A DNA stretch of 64,000 nucleotides from positions 40,837 through 104,836 of the forward strand of contig UQMW01000002.1 in the NCBI GenBank assembly GCA_900542275.1, in the 5' to 3' direction. Below the pieces are notes generated by a model. That model had not been told where the DNA came from and searched no databases. It saw nothing but the letters and a program-made list of their open reading frames with translations. Below are positions 17,992 to 25,838 of the stretch, piece after piece. Source of the DNA: an uncultured Collinsella sp. GTDB lineage: Bacteria > Actinomycetota > Coriobacteriia > Coriobacteriales > Coriobacteriaceae. A program made the translations under genes and the position numbers. Every line of letters starts with the position of its first letter. Position 1 is the stretch's first letter.

Positions 17992-19374
17992 TTAGCGGGC
18001 TGTCGCTTTGGCTTGGGCGGCGCGATAGGTGCGTGCCGGGTGGCAGAGTAGTACCGCCACGACCATAAAGAACGCCGTGGTGCCCAGGCTGATGGGGTAG
18101 ACCATCATGATGTTCGCAAAGGTGCGGAAATGCGGGAACACGCAGAATACCCAATAGAAGCGAATACCGCAGACGCAGATCATGGTGATGAGGGCGGGCA
18201 TGAGCGAGATGCCAAAGCCGCGCAGGTAGCCGGACATGTTTTCGTAGAACATGCTAAAGGCGTAGGCAGGGAAGATCGAACACACGCGGATGTAGCCGAT
18301 CGAGACGATGTTGGGGTCGCTGTTAAAGAGCGATAGGATCTCGCGCCCCAGACCGACGATAACGATAATCGTGGTGAGTGCAACGATACCGCCTTCGATC
18401 AGGCAGACCTTGAGCGTCTTGGTGCAGCGGTCGATTTGGCGGGCACCGTGGTTTTGTCCCACAAAGGTGGTGCAAGCCTGGCTAAAGCTGTTGAGCAGGT
18501 TGTAGCACACGTACTCCAAGCTCATGGCGGCGCTTGATGCCGCCATGACCTCGGTGCCCAAGCTGTTGATGGCGGACTGGATGATGATGTTGGCGACGGC
18601 AAAGACAGCGCTTTGGATGCCGGCGGGCAGGCCGATCTTGACGATGCGCTTGAGGGCGACGGGGTCTAAGCCTAAGTCGCGTGGGGTGACGCGGACGACG
18701 GAGTCGGTCTTGAGCAGGTGGACAAAGAGTGTGGCGGCGCTGACGGTGTAGGCGATGGCGGTGGCGATGGCGACGCCCGCGACGCCCCAGTGGAGCACGG
18801 GGACAAAGATGAGGTCCAGGCCAATGTTGAGGACGGTGGACACGGCGAGCGCCTGCAGCGGCATGCGGGTGATGCCGACGGAGCGGAAGATCGCGGCCTC
18901 AAAGTTGTAGAGCAAGATCGAGGGCATGCTGAGCAAAAAGACGCGCAGGTAGAGCGAAGCGAGCGGCATGGTCTCGGCAGGCACGTTGAGCGCAGCGAGC
19001 ATGGGCTCGGCAAAGATCTCGCCCAGTGCGATGACGACAAAGCCCACGAGCGCCATTAAAATCGAGGTATGGACGGCGCGTTTGACCATGTTCTGATCAT
19101 TGCGGCCGATAGCGTTGGCGATGACCACGTTGGAGCCAAGCGACATGCCAATAAAAAGGTTGAGCATAAGACTGGTAAGCGGAACATTGGAGCCGACCGC
19201 CGCCATGGCGAGGGTTCCCTGGTCGCCCGAGAAGTTACCGATGATGACCGTGGCGATGAGGTTCGACAGCTGCTCCAAGATGCTCGTGGCGGCTACGGGG
19301 AAGGCGAACAGGGGAATATTGCGCCACAGCGAGCCGGTAGTCATGTCAATGTGCTTAGATGCGGTGTCTGCCAT
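17992..19374 (-). CDS. MATE family efflux transporter
   Basis: 460 residues, twelve predicted helices in two MatE halves. The start TTGSLWRNIPLFAFPVAATSILEQLSN and TVIIGNFSG...AAVGSNVPL are typical of the DinF/NorM-like branch. It exports cationic drugs or metabolites using Na+ or H+ gradients. It converges with the LysR gene and leaves 27 bases between them. The start codon ATG has only a weak GAGAG; a second in-frame ATG ten codons in is possible. Confidence 0.93.
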   Translation of the reverse strand: MADTASKHIDMTTGSLWRNIPLFAFPVAATSILEQLSNLIATVIIGNFSGDQGTLAMAAVGSNVPLTSLMLNLFIGMSLGSNVVIANAIGRNDQNMVKRAVHTSILMALVGFVVIALGEIFAEPMLAALNVPAETMPLASLYLRVFLLSMPSILLYNFEAAIFRSVGITRMPLQALAVSTVLNIGLDLIFVPVLHWGVAGVAIATAIAYTVSAATLFVHLLKTDSVVRVTPRDLGLDPVALKRIVKIGLPAGIQSAVFAVANIIIQSAINSLGTEVMAASSAAMSLEYVCYNLLNSFSQACTTFVGQNHGARQIDRCTKTLKVCLIEGGIVALTTIIVIVGLGREILSLFNSDPNIVSIGYIRVCSIFPAYAFSMFYENMSGYLRGFGISLMPALITMICVCGIRFYWVFCVFPHFRTFANIMMVYPISLGTTAFFMVVAVLLCHPARTYRAAQAKATAR

Positions 19375-19443
19375 ACGCTCTCAATCTCTAATATGCTCTT
19401 TCGTGCTTATTTGCGCAGACGATGATACTCCTAATGCAGCCAG

Positions 19444-19474
19444 CCGGCACTTAGGGACGTTCCTTTTCTGCCGG
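19444..19474. repeat. Dispersed palindromic repeat, CCGGCAC...GGGACGTTCC unit
   Basis: A 31-bp unit bounded by CCGGCA/TGCCGG. It is the reverse complement of 6190-6220 with two mismatches. A further GGGGACACTCC tract follows at 19480-19490. It lies between the divergent MATE and RlmA genes. Confidence 0.7.
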
Positions 19475-19565
19475 CAGCTGGGGACACTCCTTGTCTCTTC
19501 TATGACTAGGTGGGGAAGGCGTGCGACAATGGTGGGCGTTGTGTTGTTCGCGCTAAGGAGTTGCC

Positions 19566-20378
19566 ATGTTGTTGTGTCCCGTTTGCCATGAACCGTTGGT
19601 GGACGACGAGCGCGGTGCTGCATGCGCGGGCGGACACCGGTTTGACCGTGCGCGCGAGGGCTATCTATATCTGCTGCGCTCGTCCAAGAGCGGCGACTCC
19701 ATGGGCGATCCCAAGTCGCAAGCGCGCAGCCGTCGTGACTTTCTGAACCGTGGATACTACGCGCCGTTGCGCGACGCAATGGTCGAGCTGGTGCGCGAGC
19801 GGGCGACTGGGCGTGCTGCGTCTGCGAACGGTCCTATGACCTTGCTCGACATTTGCTGTGGCGAGGGCTACTACACCAGCGCCATGGGCGCGGTATCGGG
19901 CGTAGATGCTTACGGGTTCGACTTGGGCAAGGAGATGGTGCGCCTGGCTGCCAAGCGCGGCGATGCGACCTACTTCGTGGCCAACATGAAGGACATCCCC
20001 GTGGCGGACGGCGCCTTCGATATGGTGACCGAGCTCTTCGCTCCCTTTAACGAGCGTGAGTTTGCCCGCGTGCTGGCGCCCGAGGGTTCGCTCTACGCCG
20101 TGGTGCCGGGTGCTCGGCATCTGTTTGGCCTCAAGGAGGTGCTCTACGACACGCCATATCTCAACGACGAAAAGCTGCCACAGACCACCGAGCTTAAACT
20201 GGTCGGAACGCAGCGGGTGACAGCTTCCATCACCCTCCAGACCCAGGCTGACATCGAGGCGGTGTTCCAGATGACGCCCTACTACTACCGCACGCGCCCC
20301 GCCGACAAAGAGCGCCTGGCAAACCTCGATACCCTTCAGACCGATATCGACTTTATCATCGCCGAGTACCGCCACTAA
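19566..20378 (+). CDS. 23S rRNA (guanine-N1)-methyltransferase, RlmA family
   Basis: 270 residues. An N-terminal zinc-binding knuckle (CPVC...CAGGH) is followed by FDRAREGYLYLL and GDPKSQARSRRDFLNRGYYAPL, the hallmark of RlmA(I)/RlmA(II) enzymes, then a SAM motif LDICCGEGYYT and LFAPFNEREFARVLAPEG. RlmA(II) of Gram-positive bacteria methylates G748 in 23S rRNA and can affect tylosin sensitivity; position choice cannot be read here. ATG follows AAGGAG. Confidence 0.92.
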   Translation: MLLCPVCHEPLVDDERGAACAGGHRFDRAREGYLYLLRSSKSGDSMGDPKSQARSRRDFLNRGYYAPLRDAMVELVRERATGRAASANGPMTLLDICCGEGYYTSAMGAVSGVDAYGFDLGKEMVRLAAKRGDATYFVANMKDIPVADGAFDMVTELFAPFNEREFARVLAPEGSLYAVVPGARHLFGLKEVLYDTPYLNDEKLPQTTELKLVGTQRVTASITLQTQADIEAVFQMTPYYYRTRPADKERLANLDTLQTDIDFIIAEYRH

Positions 20379-20422
20379 CCTACCAAAAAGGGACAGGTTT
20401 ATTTTGGCAGGTTTTATCTGGG
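20379..20422 (+). repeat. Dispersed repeat copy, GGGACAGGTTTATTTTGGCAGG family
   Basis: A 44-bp stretch starting at the base after the rlmA stop codon matches one arm plus loop of the long inverted repeat at 52382-52483 with one mismatch. It can fold on itself through CC(A/G)CCAAAA and TTTTGGCAGG. Confidence 0.75.
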
Positions 20423-20429
20423 CAAACGT

Positions 20430-20466
20430 AAAGGGCCGACCGCGGAGATGCGCGATCGGCCCTTTT
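20430..20466 (+). terminator. Terminator downstream of the RlmA-like gene
   Basis: AAAGGGCCGACCGCG / CGCGATCGGCCCTTT with a 6-nt loop and a T-run, reading rightwards. It may also serve the convergent gene at 20504. Confidence 0.85.
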
Positions 20467-20503
20467 TAGTTGCTTGGCTGCAGGGAGCTGTGGGGGCAGG
20501 TGC

Positions 20504-20905
20504 CTACAGACGATCCTTGTTCTCGGCCTTAACGTCGTGTGCCTGCTGAACAAAGAACAGGTCGTACACCACGATGACAAAGGCGCCATAGTTTATGGCG
20601 TCGCCGCCAAACGCGGGAAGCGTGAGCACCGCCTGGGCAAGCGTGGCGACTGCAGCAACGATACCGAGCTTAAACGCGCCGTCAACCTGCGAAGGCTTGT
20701 TGGCACCCTTGATGCCCGCAACGCCTGCGGCGAGATCGATGAGGCCCTTGGCGATAATCACGGCCGCGGCGAGCATGGCGTTCGATCCGTAGGTGGACTC
20801 GAGCTTGCCGGTCGCGATGCCGGCGATTCCAATGACGAGACTGGCGATGCCCAGAACAAAATAAATCAGGGCAAGGATTTTGAGAGTCTTGCGAGTGAAG
20901 CTCAT
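20504..20905 (-). CDS. Small four-helix membrane protein, function unknown
   Basis: 133 residues with four hydrophobic helices (about 8-30, 45-65, 78-98, 105-122). It begins with MSFTRKTLKILALIYFVLGI and has Gly/Ala-rich helices (IGIAGIATG, LAAGVAGIKGA). I do not recognise a functional family; it resembles small membrane proteins annotated only as hypothetical in Coriobacteriia. The ATG at 20905 has GAAAGGA at proper spacing; the longer frame to 20974 is not supported. Confidence 0.75.
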   Translation of the reverse strand: MSFTRKTLKILALIYFVLGIASLVIGIAGIATGKLESTYGSNAMLAAAVIIAKGLIDLAAGVAGIKGANKPSQVDGAFKLGIVAAVATLAQAVLTLPAFGGDAINYGAFVIVVYDLFFVQQAHDVKAENKDRL

Positions 20906-21132
20906 GGCTGGTCCTTTCGATACGAGTACGCCAACCTGGCGCACCCTTTGTGCTGCACATATGGTGAAGCACATTGTAGTTCAACGCGGCGATGCATGCG
21001 CCTGAAAGCGACTCTTGCCTGTGCGGCCCAACCTTTCAAAAAGGAAAGCTGGGCGTAAGCAAAATCGATGGCAGCGTATGCGCGGCGCTGCGATGATGGG
21101 GCCATGGCAAGAGCTGGACCGAAGGAGGGGCC

Positions 21133-21276
21133 ATGATGTACGGGGCCAAGCAAGTGCGCGAGCCGCGTTCGTTAGGAAGGCGTATGGGCGATTCCGTGAT
21201 CGCTGCCGTGTGCACGGGATTGATGGCGGTGCTTTGCATTGGGATGCTGTGGACCATGTCGCATGTGGGACAATAA
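21133..21276 (+). CDS. Small single-pass membrane protein (47 residues)
   Basis: A short frame with two consecutive ATG codons behind a strong GAAGGAGGGG ribosome-binding site. The N-terminal 20 residues are basic and polar (GAKQVREPRSLGRRMGD), then one membrane helix of about 20 residues (VIAAVCTGLMAVLCIGMLW). It ends 63 bases before the RsmJ-like gene and may be in its operon. No family recognised. The support is the ribosome-binding site plus a positive-inside single helix. Confidence 0.6.
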   Translation: MMYGAKQVREPRSLGRRMGDSVIAAVCTGLMAVLCIGMLWTMSHVGQ

Positions 21277-21339
21277 CGGACGGTTGGGTGCTGGCATAAA
21301 CGGCGCTCACGTATTCGTTTTGCTTGTTAAGGAGTGTCC

Positions 21340-22044
21340 ATGGGCGTCGTCGATCCCTTTTCTGTTGCTCGGGCCGCGGGGCTTGAGCTGACCGGGAAGT
21401 CCGAGGGCCTCACGCTCACCGACGGCACGATGGAGCTGCGTGCCGATTTTGGCCGCATGCTTCCGCGGCTCAAGCAGGGTCGTCTGCAGCAGGAGCTGCT
21501 GGTGAAGGCTGCGCGCACAAAAGGCATCGAGCAACCATGGGCGATTGATGCCACGGCAGGCTTTGGCGAGGACTCGCTGCTGCTGGCGGCCGCGGGCTTT
21601 ACCGTCAATCTGTATGAACAGGATTGCGTGATCGCGGCGCTTCTCAAGGATGCCTTGGATCGCGCGGCAGATGATTCGGCGCTTGCGGCTATCGTGTCGC
21701 GCATGCGCTTGCATGCGGGCGAGGACAGCATCGCCGGCCTTCGCCATGTAGCTGAGCTGATCGGGCAGGGCGAGCTCGCGACTCCCGACGTGGTGTATCT
21801 GGACCCCATGTTTCCCGAGCGCACCAAGAGCGCGGCGGTGAAAAAGAAGTTCCAACTCTTGCACCATCTGGAACAGCCGTGCGCCGATGAAGGGGCACTG
21901 ATCGAAGCCGCGCTTGCGGTGCGGCCGCGCAAGGTCGTTATCAAGCGTCCGGTGAAGGGGCCGCTGCTTGCCGGCGTTAAGCCGAGCTATCAGCTGGCGG
22001 GCAAGGCCGTTCGCTACGATGTTTTAGTGCCGCCGCGCCCGTAG
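21340..22044 (+). CDS. RsmJ-like class I rRNA methyltransferase
   Basis: 234 residues. IDATAGFGEDSLLLAAAGF, YEQD and VYLDPMFPERTKSA match the RsmJ (YhiQ) signature of the 16S rRNA G1516 N2-methyltransferase: DATAG.G.D, YER.P, YLDPMFP. RsmJ proper is best characterised in gammaproteobacteria, so the exact target is inferred. ATG at 21340 is spaced six bases from AAGGAG; an in-frame GTG two codons upstream overlaps the ribosome-binding site. Confidence 0.82.
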   Translation: MGVVDPFSVARAAGLELTGKSEGLTLTDGTMELRADFGRMLPRLKQGRLQQELLVKAARTKGIEQPWAIDATAGFGEDSLLLAAAGFTVNLYEQDCVIAALLKDALDRAADDSALAAIVSRMRLHAGEDSIAGLRHVAELIGQGELATPDVVYLDPMFPERTKSAAVKKKFQLLHHLEQPCADEGALIEAALAVRPRKVVIKRPVKGPLLAGVKPSYQLAGKAVRYDVLVPPRP

Positions 22045-22091
22045 CCTGCGTGCGATGCCGGCGCTCCGCCAGCGCCCCGCCGTTGCGGGAC

Positions 22092-22388
22092 CTATTTCCA
22101 GGGGTGCGACGTCAGATGCCATCCGCCGCAGTATTCGCATTTGTAGCAGGCAAGGCCGCGCCGCCCGCGGTTTTCGCAGTCGGCCATAACGGCCTCGGCC
22201 TCGGCGCGTGTGTCGTAACGGTTTTTGCGCTCGCACGACTTGTAGCGCCAGGCTTCATCGCGCTCGGCGTCCAGGGCATCGCGGCGCTCGTCCTCGCGCG
22301 CAAACAGGTCGCTCATATCGCCGCCGGTGGCAGCGCCCAAAAACTCGCTTTTGGCCTTTGACCAGGCGGCTCGCTTTTTGCTTCCCAT
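22092..22388 (-). CDS. Small basic protein with a zinc-ribbon-like tail
   Basis: 98 residues. The N-terminal half is charged and helical (MGSKKRAAWSKAKSEFLG, EDERRDALDAERDEAWRY), and the C-terminal half has C-x8-N-R-Y, a second Cys and CYKCEYCGGWHLTSHP, which together suggest a metal-binding knuckle. Comparable short proteins in actinobacteria are uncharacterised. It converges with the RsmJ-like gene. Nucleic-acid binding is plausible but unproven. Confidence 0.7.
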   Translation of the reverse strand: MGSKKRAAWSKAKSEFLGAATGGDMSDLFAREDERRDALDAERDEAWRYKSCERKNRYDTRAEAEAVMADCENRGRRGLACYKCEYCGGWHLTSHPWK

Positions 22389-22464
22389 CCGCTCCGTGCC
22401 CTTTCCAAACGCTGGTATGATTGCTCAATCAAAGTGATACCAATAAACGTGAGGTCGCCGCGTG

Positions 22465-22953
22465 ATGATAAGAAAAACCCTCGATACCGACATTCCCGCC
22501 GTCATGGCTATCTATGACGCCGCCCGCGCCTTTATGCGCGCGCATGGCAACGCCACACAGTGGCCCGAGGGCACGCCTTCTGCCGAGCAGCTGGCTGCCG
22601 ATATCGCCGCCGGTGGCAGCTATGTGTTCGAAGTCGACGGTCGCGTGGTCGCGACGTTTGCCTTTTTACCGGGCCCGGACGAGTGCTATGACGTCATCGA
22701 GGACGGTCAGTGGCGTAGCGACACTCCGTACGCCGTACTGCACCGCGTGGCGTCCGACGGCACCGTGCACGGTATCGCGGCCGCGATGTTTGCCTTTGCC
22801 AAGGAGCGTGCCGACCACCTGCGCATCGATACGCACCAGGACAACTTGCCCATGCAGGGTGCGAGTATTAAGGCGGGGTTTGAGCGCGCCGGCGTCGTGT
22901 ATGTGTCAGACGGCACGCCGCGTGTTGCGTTTGACTGGCTGCGCGAGGCATAA
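22465..22953 (+). CDS. GNAT family N-acetyltransferase
   Basis: 162 residues with the GNAT layout: N-terminal MIRKTLDTDIPAVMAIYDAAR, a central strand pair (YVFEVDGRVVATFAFLPG) and the C-terminal DHLRIDTHQDNLPMQGASIKAGFERAGVVYV that includes the usual DT...N..MQ....KLGF signature. It acetylates or otherwise acylates a small amine from acyl-CoA; substrate unknown. ATG at 22465 was chosen; an adjacent in-frame GTG at 22462 is closer to the GAGG box. Confidence 0.87.
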   Translation: MIRKTLDTDIPAVMAIYDAARAFMRAHGNATQWPEGTPSAEQLAADIAAGGSYVFEVDGRVVATFAFLPGPDECYDVIEDGQWRSDTPYAVLHRVASDGTVHGIAAAMFAFAKERADHLRIDTHQDNLPMQGASIKAGFERAGVVYVSDGTPRVAFDWLREA

Positions 22954-22990
22954 GAGCGGGGACGCGTATCAACAATCCATGCGCATGAAG

Positions 22991-23010
22991 ATGGCCCCGG
23001 GTGGGGCCAT
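22991..23010. terminator. Bidirectional terminator hairpin
   Basis: ATGGCCCC-GGGT-GGGGCCAT, a perfect 8-bp stem with a 4-nt loop followed by GTTTG, between the convergent GNAT and MscL genes. Confidence 0.65.
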
Positions 23011-23071
23011 GTTTGATTGCCACGTTGGTTTGCGAGGCGGTAGATGTGGCGCGCTGTTGGCTCTAAGGCGC

Positions 23072-23497
23072 CTACGCCCGGGGCAGCTCGCTTCCGCAGT
23101 GGCAACACTTGGTCGCGCCCTCGTGCACCTCTTCCAGGCAATAGGGGCAGACGGGCTTGGGCGCGGCTTGCTCGGCGGCGGTGCCGGCGAGCTTGTCGCC
23201 AATTTCCTGCGCCTTGTTGAATGCCTTGACGATGGCAAAGACGATCGCCGCCACGATCAGAAAGTTGATGCACGCGCCAATGAAGGCGCCAAAATCGATA
23301 TTGGTACCCGGCACCACCAGCCCCGAGATCTCGGTGGCGCTACCACCGGCAATTACGGCGATGAGCGGGTTGATGATGTTATCGGTCAGCGAGGACACGA
23401 TGGCGGTGAATGCGCCGCCGATAATCACGCCGACGGCCATGTCCATAACGTTGCCGCGATTGATGAATTCCTTGAACTCGTTGAGCAATGCCTTCAT
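23072..23497 (-). CDS. mscL: Large-conductance mechanosensitive channel with zinc-ribbon tail
   Basis: 141 residues. The MscL core is clear: NEFKEFINRGNVMDMAVGVIIGGAFTAIV (TM1 with the tension-gate glycines) and FINLLIVA-type TM2 (GACINFLIVAAIVFAIVKAFN). MscL releases solutes on hypo-osmotic shock. Unlike the usual protein, the C-terminal bundle ends in CPYC...CCHCGSEL, a four-cysteine zinc-ribbon-like knuckle. ATG is preceded by GGAGCCACC. Confidence 0.95.
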   Translation of the reverse strand: MKALLNEFKEFINRGNVMDMAVGVIIGGAFTAIVSSLTDNIINPLIAVIAGGSATEISGLVVPGTNIDFGAFIGACINFLIVAAIVFAIVKAFNKAQEIGDKLAGTAAEQAAPKPVCPYCLEEVHEGATKCCHCGSELPRA

Positions 23498-23741
23498 GGT
23501 GGCTCCTCGCTGTTGTGGGGTTCGCGTTGTTATCGCCCTAGATGAGTCCGGGCAGACAAAAGGGGAGGTGCCGGCTTTCGCAAGGCGCGAACCTACGAAA
23601 ATCGCCGCGCGGCAACGCAGGGCGATGAGCTTGGTCGGGGGATAGGGCCCGCTTCGCCCGCCGGCCCGTAAATTGTATCATCCAGTGTGGAACGAGGATG
23701 CCCGTTGCCGAGTGCGACGGGCTTGCAATAAGAGGAGAGCC

Positions 23742-25745
23742 ATGTCGAAGCAAGCGGTCGTTGGAATCTTGGCGCATGTCGACGCCGGCAAGACCACGTT
23801 GGCCGAGGCCATGCTATTCAACGCGGGTCGCATTCGCAAGCGCGGCCGCGTGGACGATGGCGATTCGCATCTGGACACTAACGCGATCGAGCGCGAGCGC
23901 GGCATCACGATTTTCTCGTCGCAGGCCGTGCTCGACCATGGCGATACCCACGTCATGCTCGTGGATGCACCGGGGCATGTCGATTTTTCTGCCGAGGCGG
24001 AGCGCACGCTGCGCGCGCTCGACTACGCGATTTTAGTTGTGGGCGCCAACGATGGCGTACAGGGGCACACCGAAACCCTGTGGCGCCTGCTCGCGCGCTA
24101 TGACATTCCGACGTTCATCTTTATCAACAAAATCGATTTGGAGAATCCCGGCCGCGATGTTTTGCTGGTACAGCTTGGGCAACGTCTTTCCGAGGGCTGC
24201 CTGGATGCCAGCGAACTGCTGGCGGGCGGCGCCGTTCAGGAGGACGCTGCCGCGTTAGACGAAGAAGCACTCGAGGAGTTTCTCGAGGCGGGTGAGCTTT
24301 CCGTCGCGACGCTGTCACGCATGGTCGCCGAGCGCAAGCTTTTTCCTTGCTTTGCCGGCTCGGCGCTCAAGGACCAAGGCGTGGAAGAGCTGCTGGATGG
24401 CATATGCGCGCTGATGCGTGAACAGGCGTGGCTCCCGGAGTTTGCCGCGCGCGTCTACCGCGTGAGCCGCGGGGATCGCGGCGAGCGCTTGGCTTGGGTT
24501 AAAGTGACCGGCGGCACGCTGCATGCCAAGCAGATGATTGACGGACGTTTCGGTGCCGAGGCATGGGAGCAAAAGGTCGATCAGGTACGCATCTATAACG
24601 GCGAGAAGTATGAGCTTGCCCAAGAAGTTGCTGCTGGCGGTATTTGTGCCGTGACGGGTCTTGCGCACGTTCGTCCGGGGGACGCCCTGGGCGCGGAGCC
24701 TGCGGGCGATGCGCCCGTCATTGCGCCGGTCCTCACCTATACGGTGCTTCCGGGCGAACACGACGTCCATACGGTGTTCAAAGCGTTGACTGAGCTGGCG
24801 GATGAAGATCCCATGCTCGGCGTAAGCTGGAATACGCATCTTGAGCAGATTCATTTGCAGTTGATGGGCGCCGTGCAACTCGAGGTCGTGCAGCGGGTGT
24901 TGGCCGACCGCTTTGGCCTTTCGGTTGCGTTTGAGTCTGGCGGCATTCTCTATAAGGAGACTATTTCGCAGCCGGTCGAGGGTGTGGGCCACTTTGAGCC
25001 ACTGTGCCACTATGCCGAGGTGCACCTGCGCCTTGAGCCGTTGCCAGCGGGCTCGGGCGTGCAGTTTGGCACCGTGGCCTCGACCGACGAGCTCGATCTT
25101 AACTGGCAACGTCTGGCGCTCACCAACGCCATGGAGCGCGATCACCTGGGTGTGCTGACCGGCTCGCCCATCACCGATGTGCGCATTACGTTCACGGGCG
25201 GTCGTGCGCATGCCAAGCACACCGAGGGCGGCGATTTTCGCCAGGCCACGTACCGCGCGATTCGCCAGGGTTTGATGCAGGCGCGCGAGGCCGGCGCGGC
25301 GGTACTGTTGGAGCCGTGGTATCGCTTTGAGCTCGAGGTGCCGGGGGAGTGCGTGGGCCGGGCACTCTCGGATGCCACGCGCATGGGTGCCGAGTACGAG
25401 CCGCCGACGATGGCGGGAGACCGGGCAAAGCTTGTGGGTCGCGTGCCGGCATCCGAGGTACAGGATTACGCGCTGGAGGTGGCTGCCTACACGAGTGGTC
25501 GCGGGCATCTGTACCTGGAGTTCGCCGGTTATGCGGCCTGTCATGATGCCGAGCGCGTAATCGAGACTGCCGCCTATGAGCCCGAGGCCGATCTGCCCAA
25601 CACGCCCGACTCGGTCTTTTGCTCTCACGGCGCCGGCTACACGGTCAAATGGTATGACGTGCCCGCCGCAGCGCACGTAAAGATCGATCCCGCCACCTTC
25701 CGCCCCTATCGCCCCGCCGACGCGGAATTTTTCGGTCACATGTGA
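23742..25745 (+). CDS. Translational GTPase related to Tet(M)-type ribosomal protection proteins
   Basis: 667 residues. GILAHVDAGKTTLAEAML (G1), RGITIFSSQ (switch 1), DAPGH (G3) and NKID (G4) are followed by EF-G-like domains II-V. The overall sequence is closer to the Tet(M)/Tet(W) group than to EF-G. However, it is a chromosomal paralog of GTPases common in Gram-positive anaerobes with no shown resistance role, so tetracycline resistance should not be assumed. ATG follows AGAGGAG. The stop codon lies inside a palindromic repeat (25741-25769), which may have trimmed the original C-terminus. Confidence 0.85.
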   Translation: MSKQAVVGILAHVDAGKTTLAEAMLFNAGRIRKRGRVDDGDSHLDTNAIERERGITIFSSQAVLDHGDTHVMLVDAPGHVDFSAEAERTLRALDYAILVVGANDGVQGHTETLWRLLARYDIPTFIFINKIDLENPGRDVLLVQLGQRLSEGCLDASELLAGGAVQEDAAALDEEALEEFLEAGELSVATLSRMVAERKLFPCFAGSALKDQGVEELLDGICALMREQAWLPEFAARVYRVSRGDRGERLAWVKVTGGTLHAKQMIDGRFGAEAWEQKVDQVRIYNGEKYELAQEVAAGGICAVTGLAHVRPGDALGAEPAGDAPVIAPVLTYTVLPGEHDVHTVFKALTELADEDPMLGVSWNTHLEQIHLQLMGAVQLEVVQRVLADRFGLSVAFESGGILYKETISQPVEGVGHFEPLCHYAEVHLRLEPLPAGSGVQFGTVASTDELDLNWQRLALTNAMERDHLGVLTGSPITDVRITFTGGRAHAKHTEGGDFRQATYRAIRQGLMQAREAGAAVLLEPWYRFELEVPGECVGRALSDATRMGAEYEPPTMAGDRAKLVGRVPASEVQDYALEVAAYTSGRGHLYLEFAGYAACHDAERVIETAAYEPEADLPNTPDSVFCSHGAGYTVKWYDVPAAAHVKIDPATFRPYRPADAEFFGHM

Positions 25746-25769
25746 CAAAGGGACAATCCCTTTGTCACC
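25741..25769. repeat. TGTGACAAAGG palindrome, copy 1
   Basis: A near-perfect 28-bp palindrome TGTGACAAAGGGAC / CCCTTTGTCAC. It contains the TGA stop of the preceding GTPase gene. Other copies are at 26958, 29508 and 34611. Confidence 0.9.
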
Positions 25770-25776
25770 TGCTGTT

Positions 25777-25805
25777 GGTATAACTCGGTATAAGTTGGTA
25801 TAACT
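25777..25805. repeat. Three direct repeats GGTATAA(C/G)T with 10-bp period upstream of the ATPase gene
   Basis: GGTATAACT at 25777, GGTATAAGT at 25787 and GGTATAACT at 25797 are exactly one helical turn apart and lie 34 bases before the ATPase start codon. The phasing suggests a cooperative protein-binding site, possibly for the ATPase's own C-terminal DNA-binding region. Confidence 0.7.
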
Positions 25806-25838
25806 ATTGCCAGCCTTTGCCAATCCGAGGAGGCCGAC

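Noticed and set aside
23742..25745. Calling the Tet(M)-like GTPase a tetracycline resistance gene
   Set aside because: Sequence similarity to the group is clear but no mobile context or class-level identity can be shown here.
25777..25805. CRISPR array or minisatellite
   Set aside because: Units are 9-10 bp with no spacers; phasing and location suggest a binding site. No CRISPR repeat or cas gene was seen anywhere in the window.
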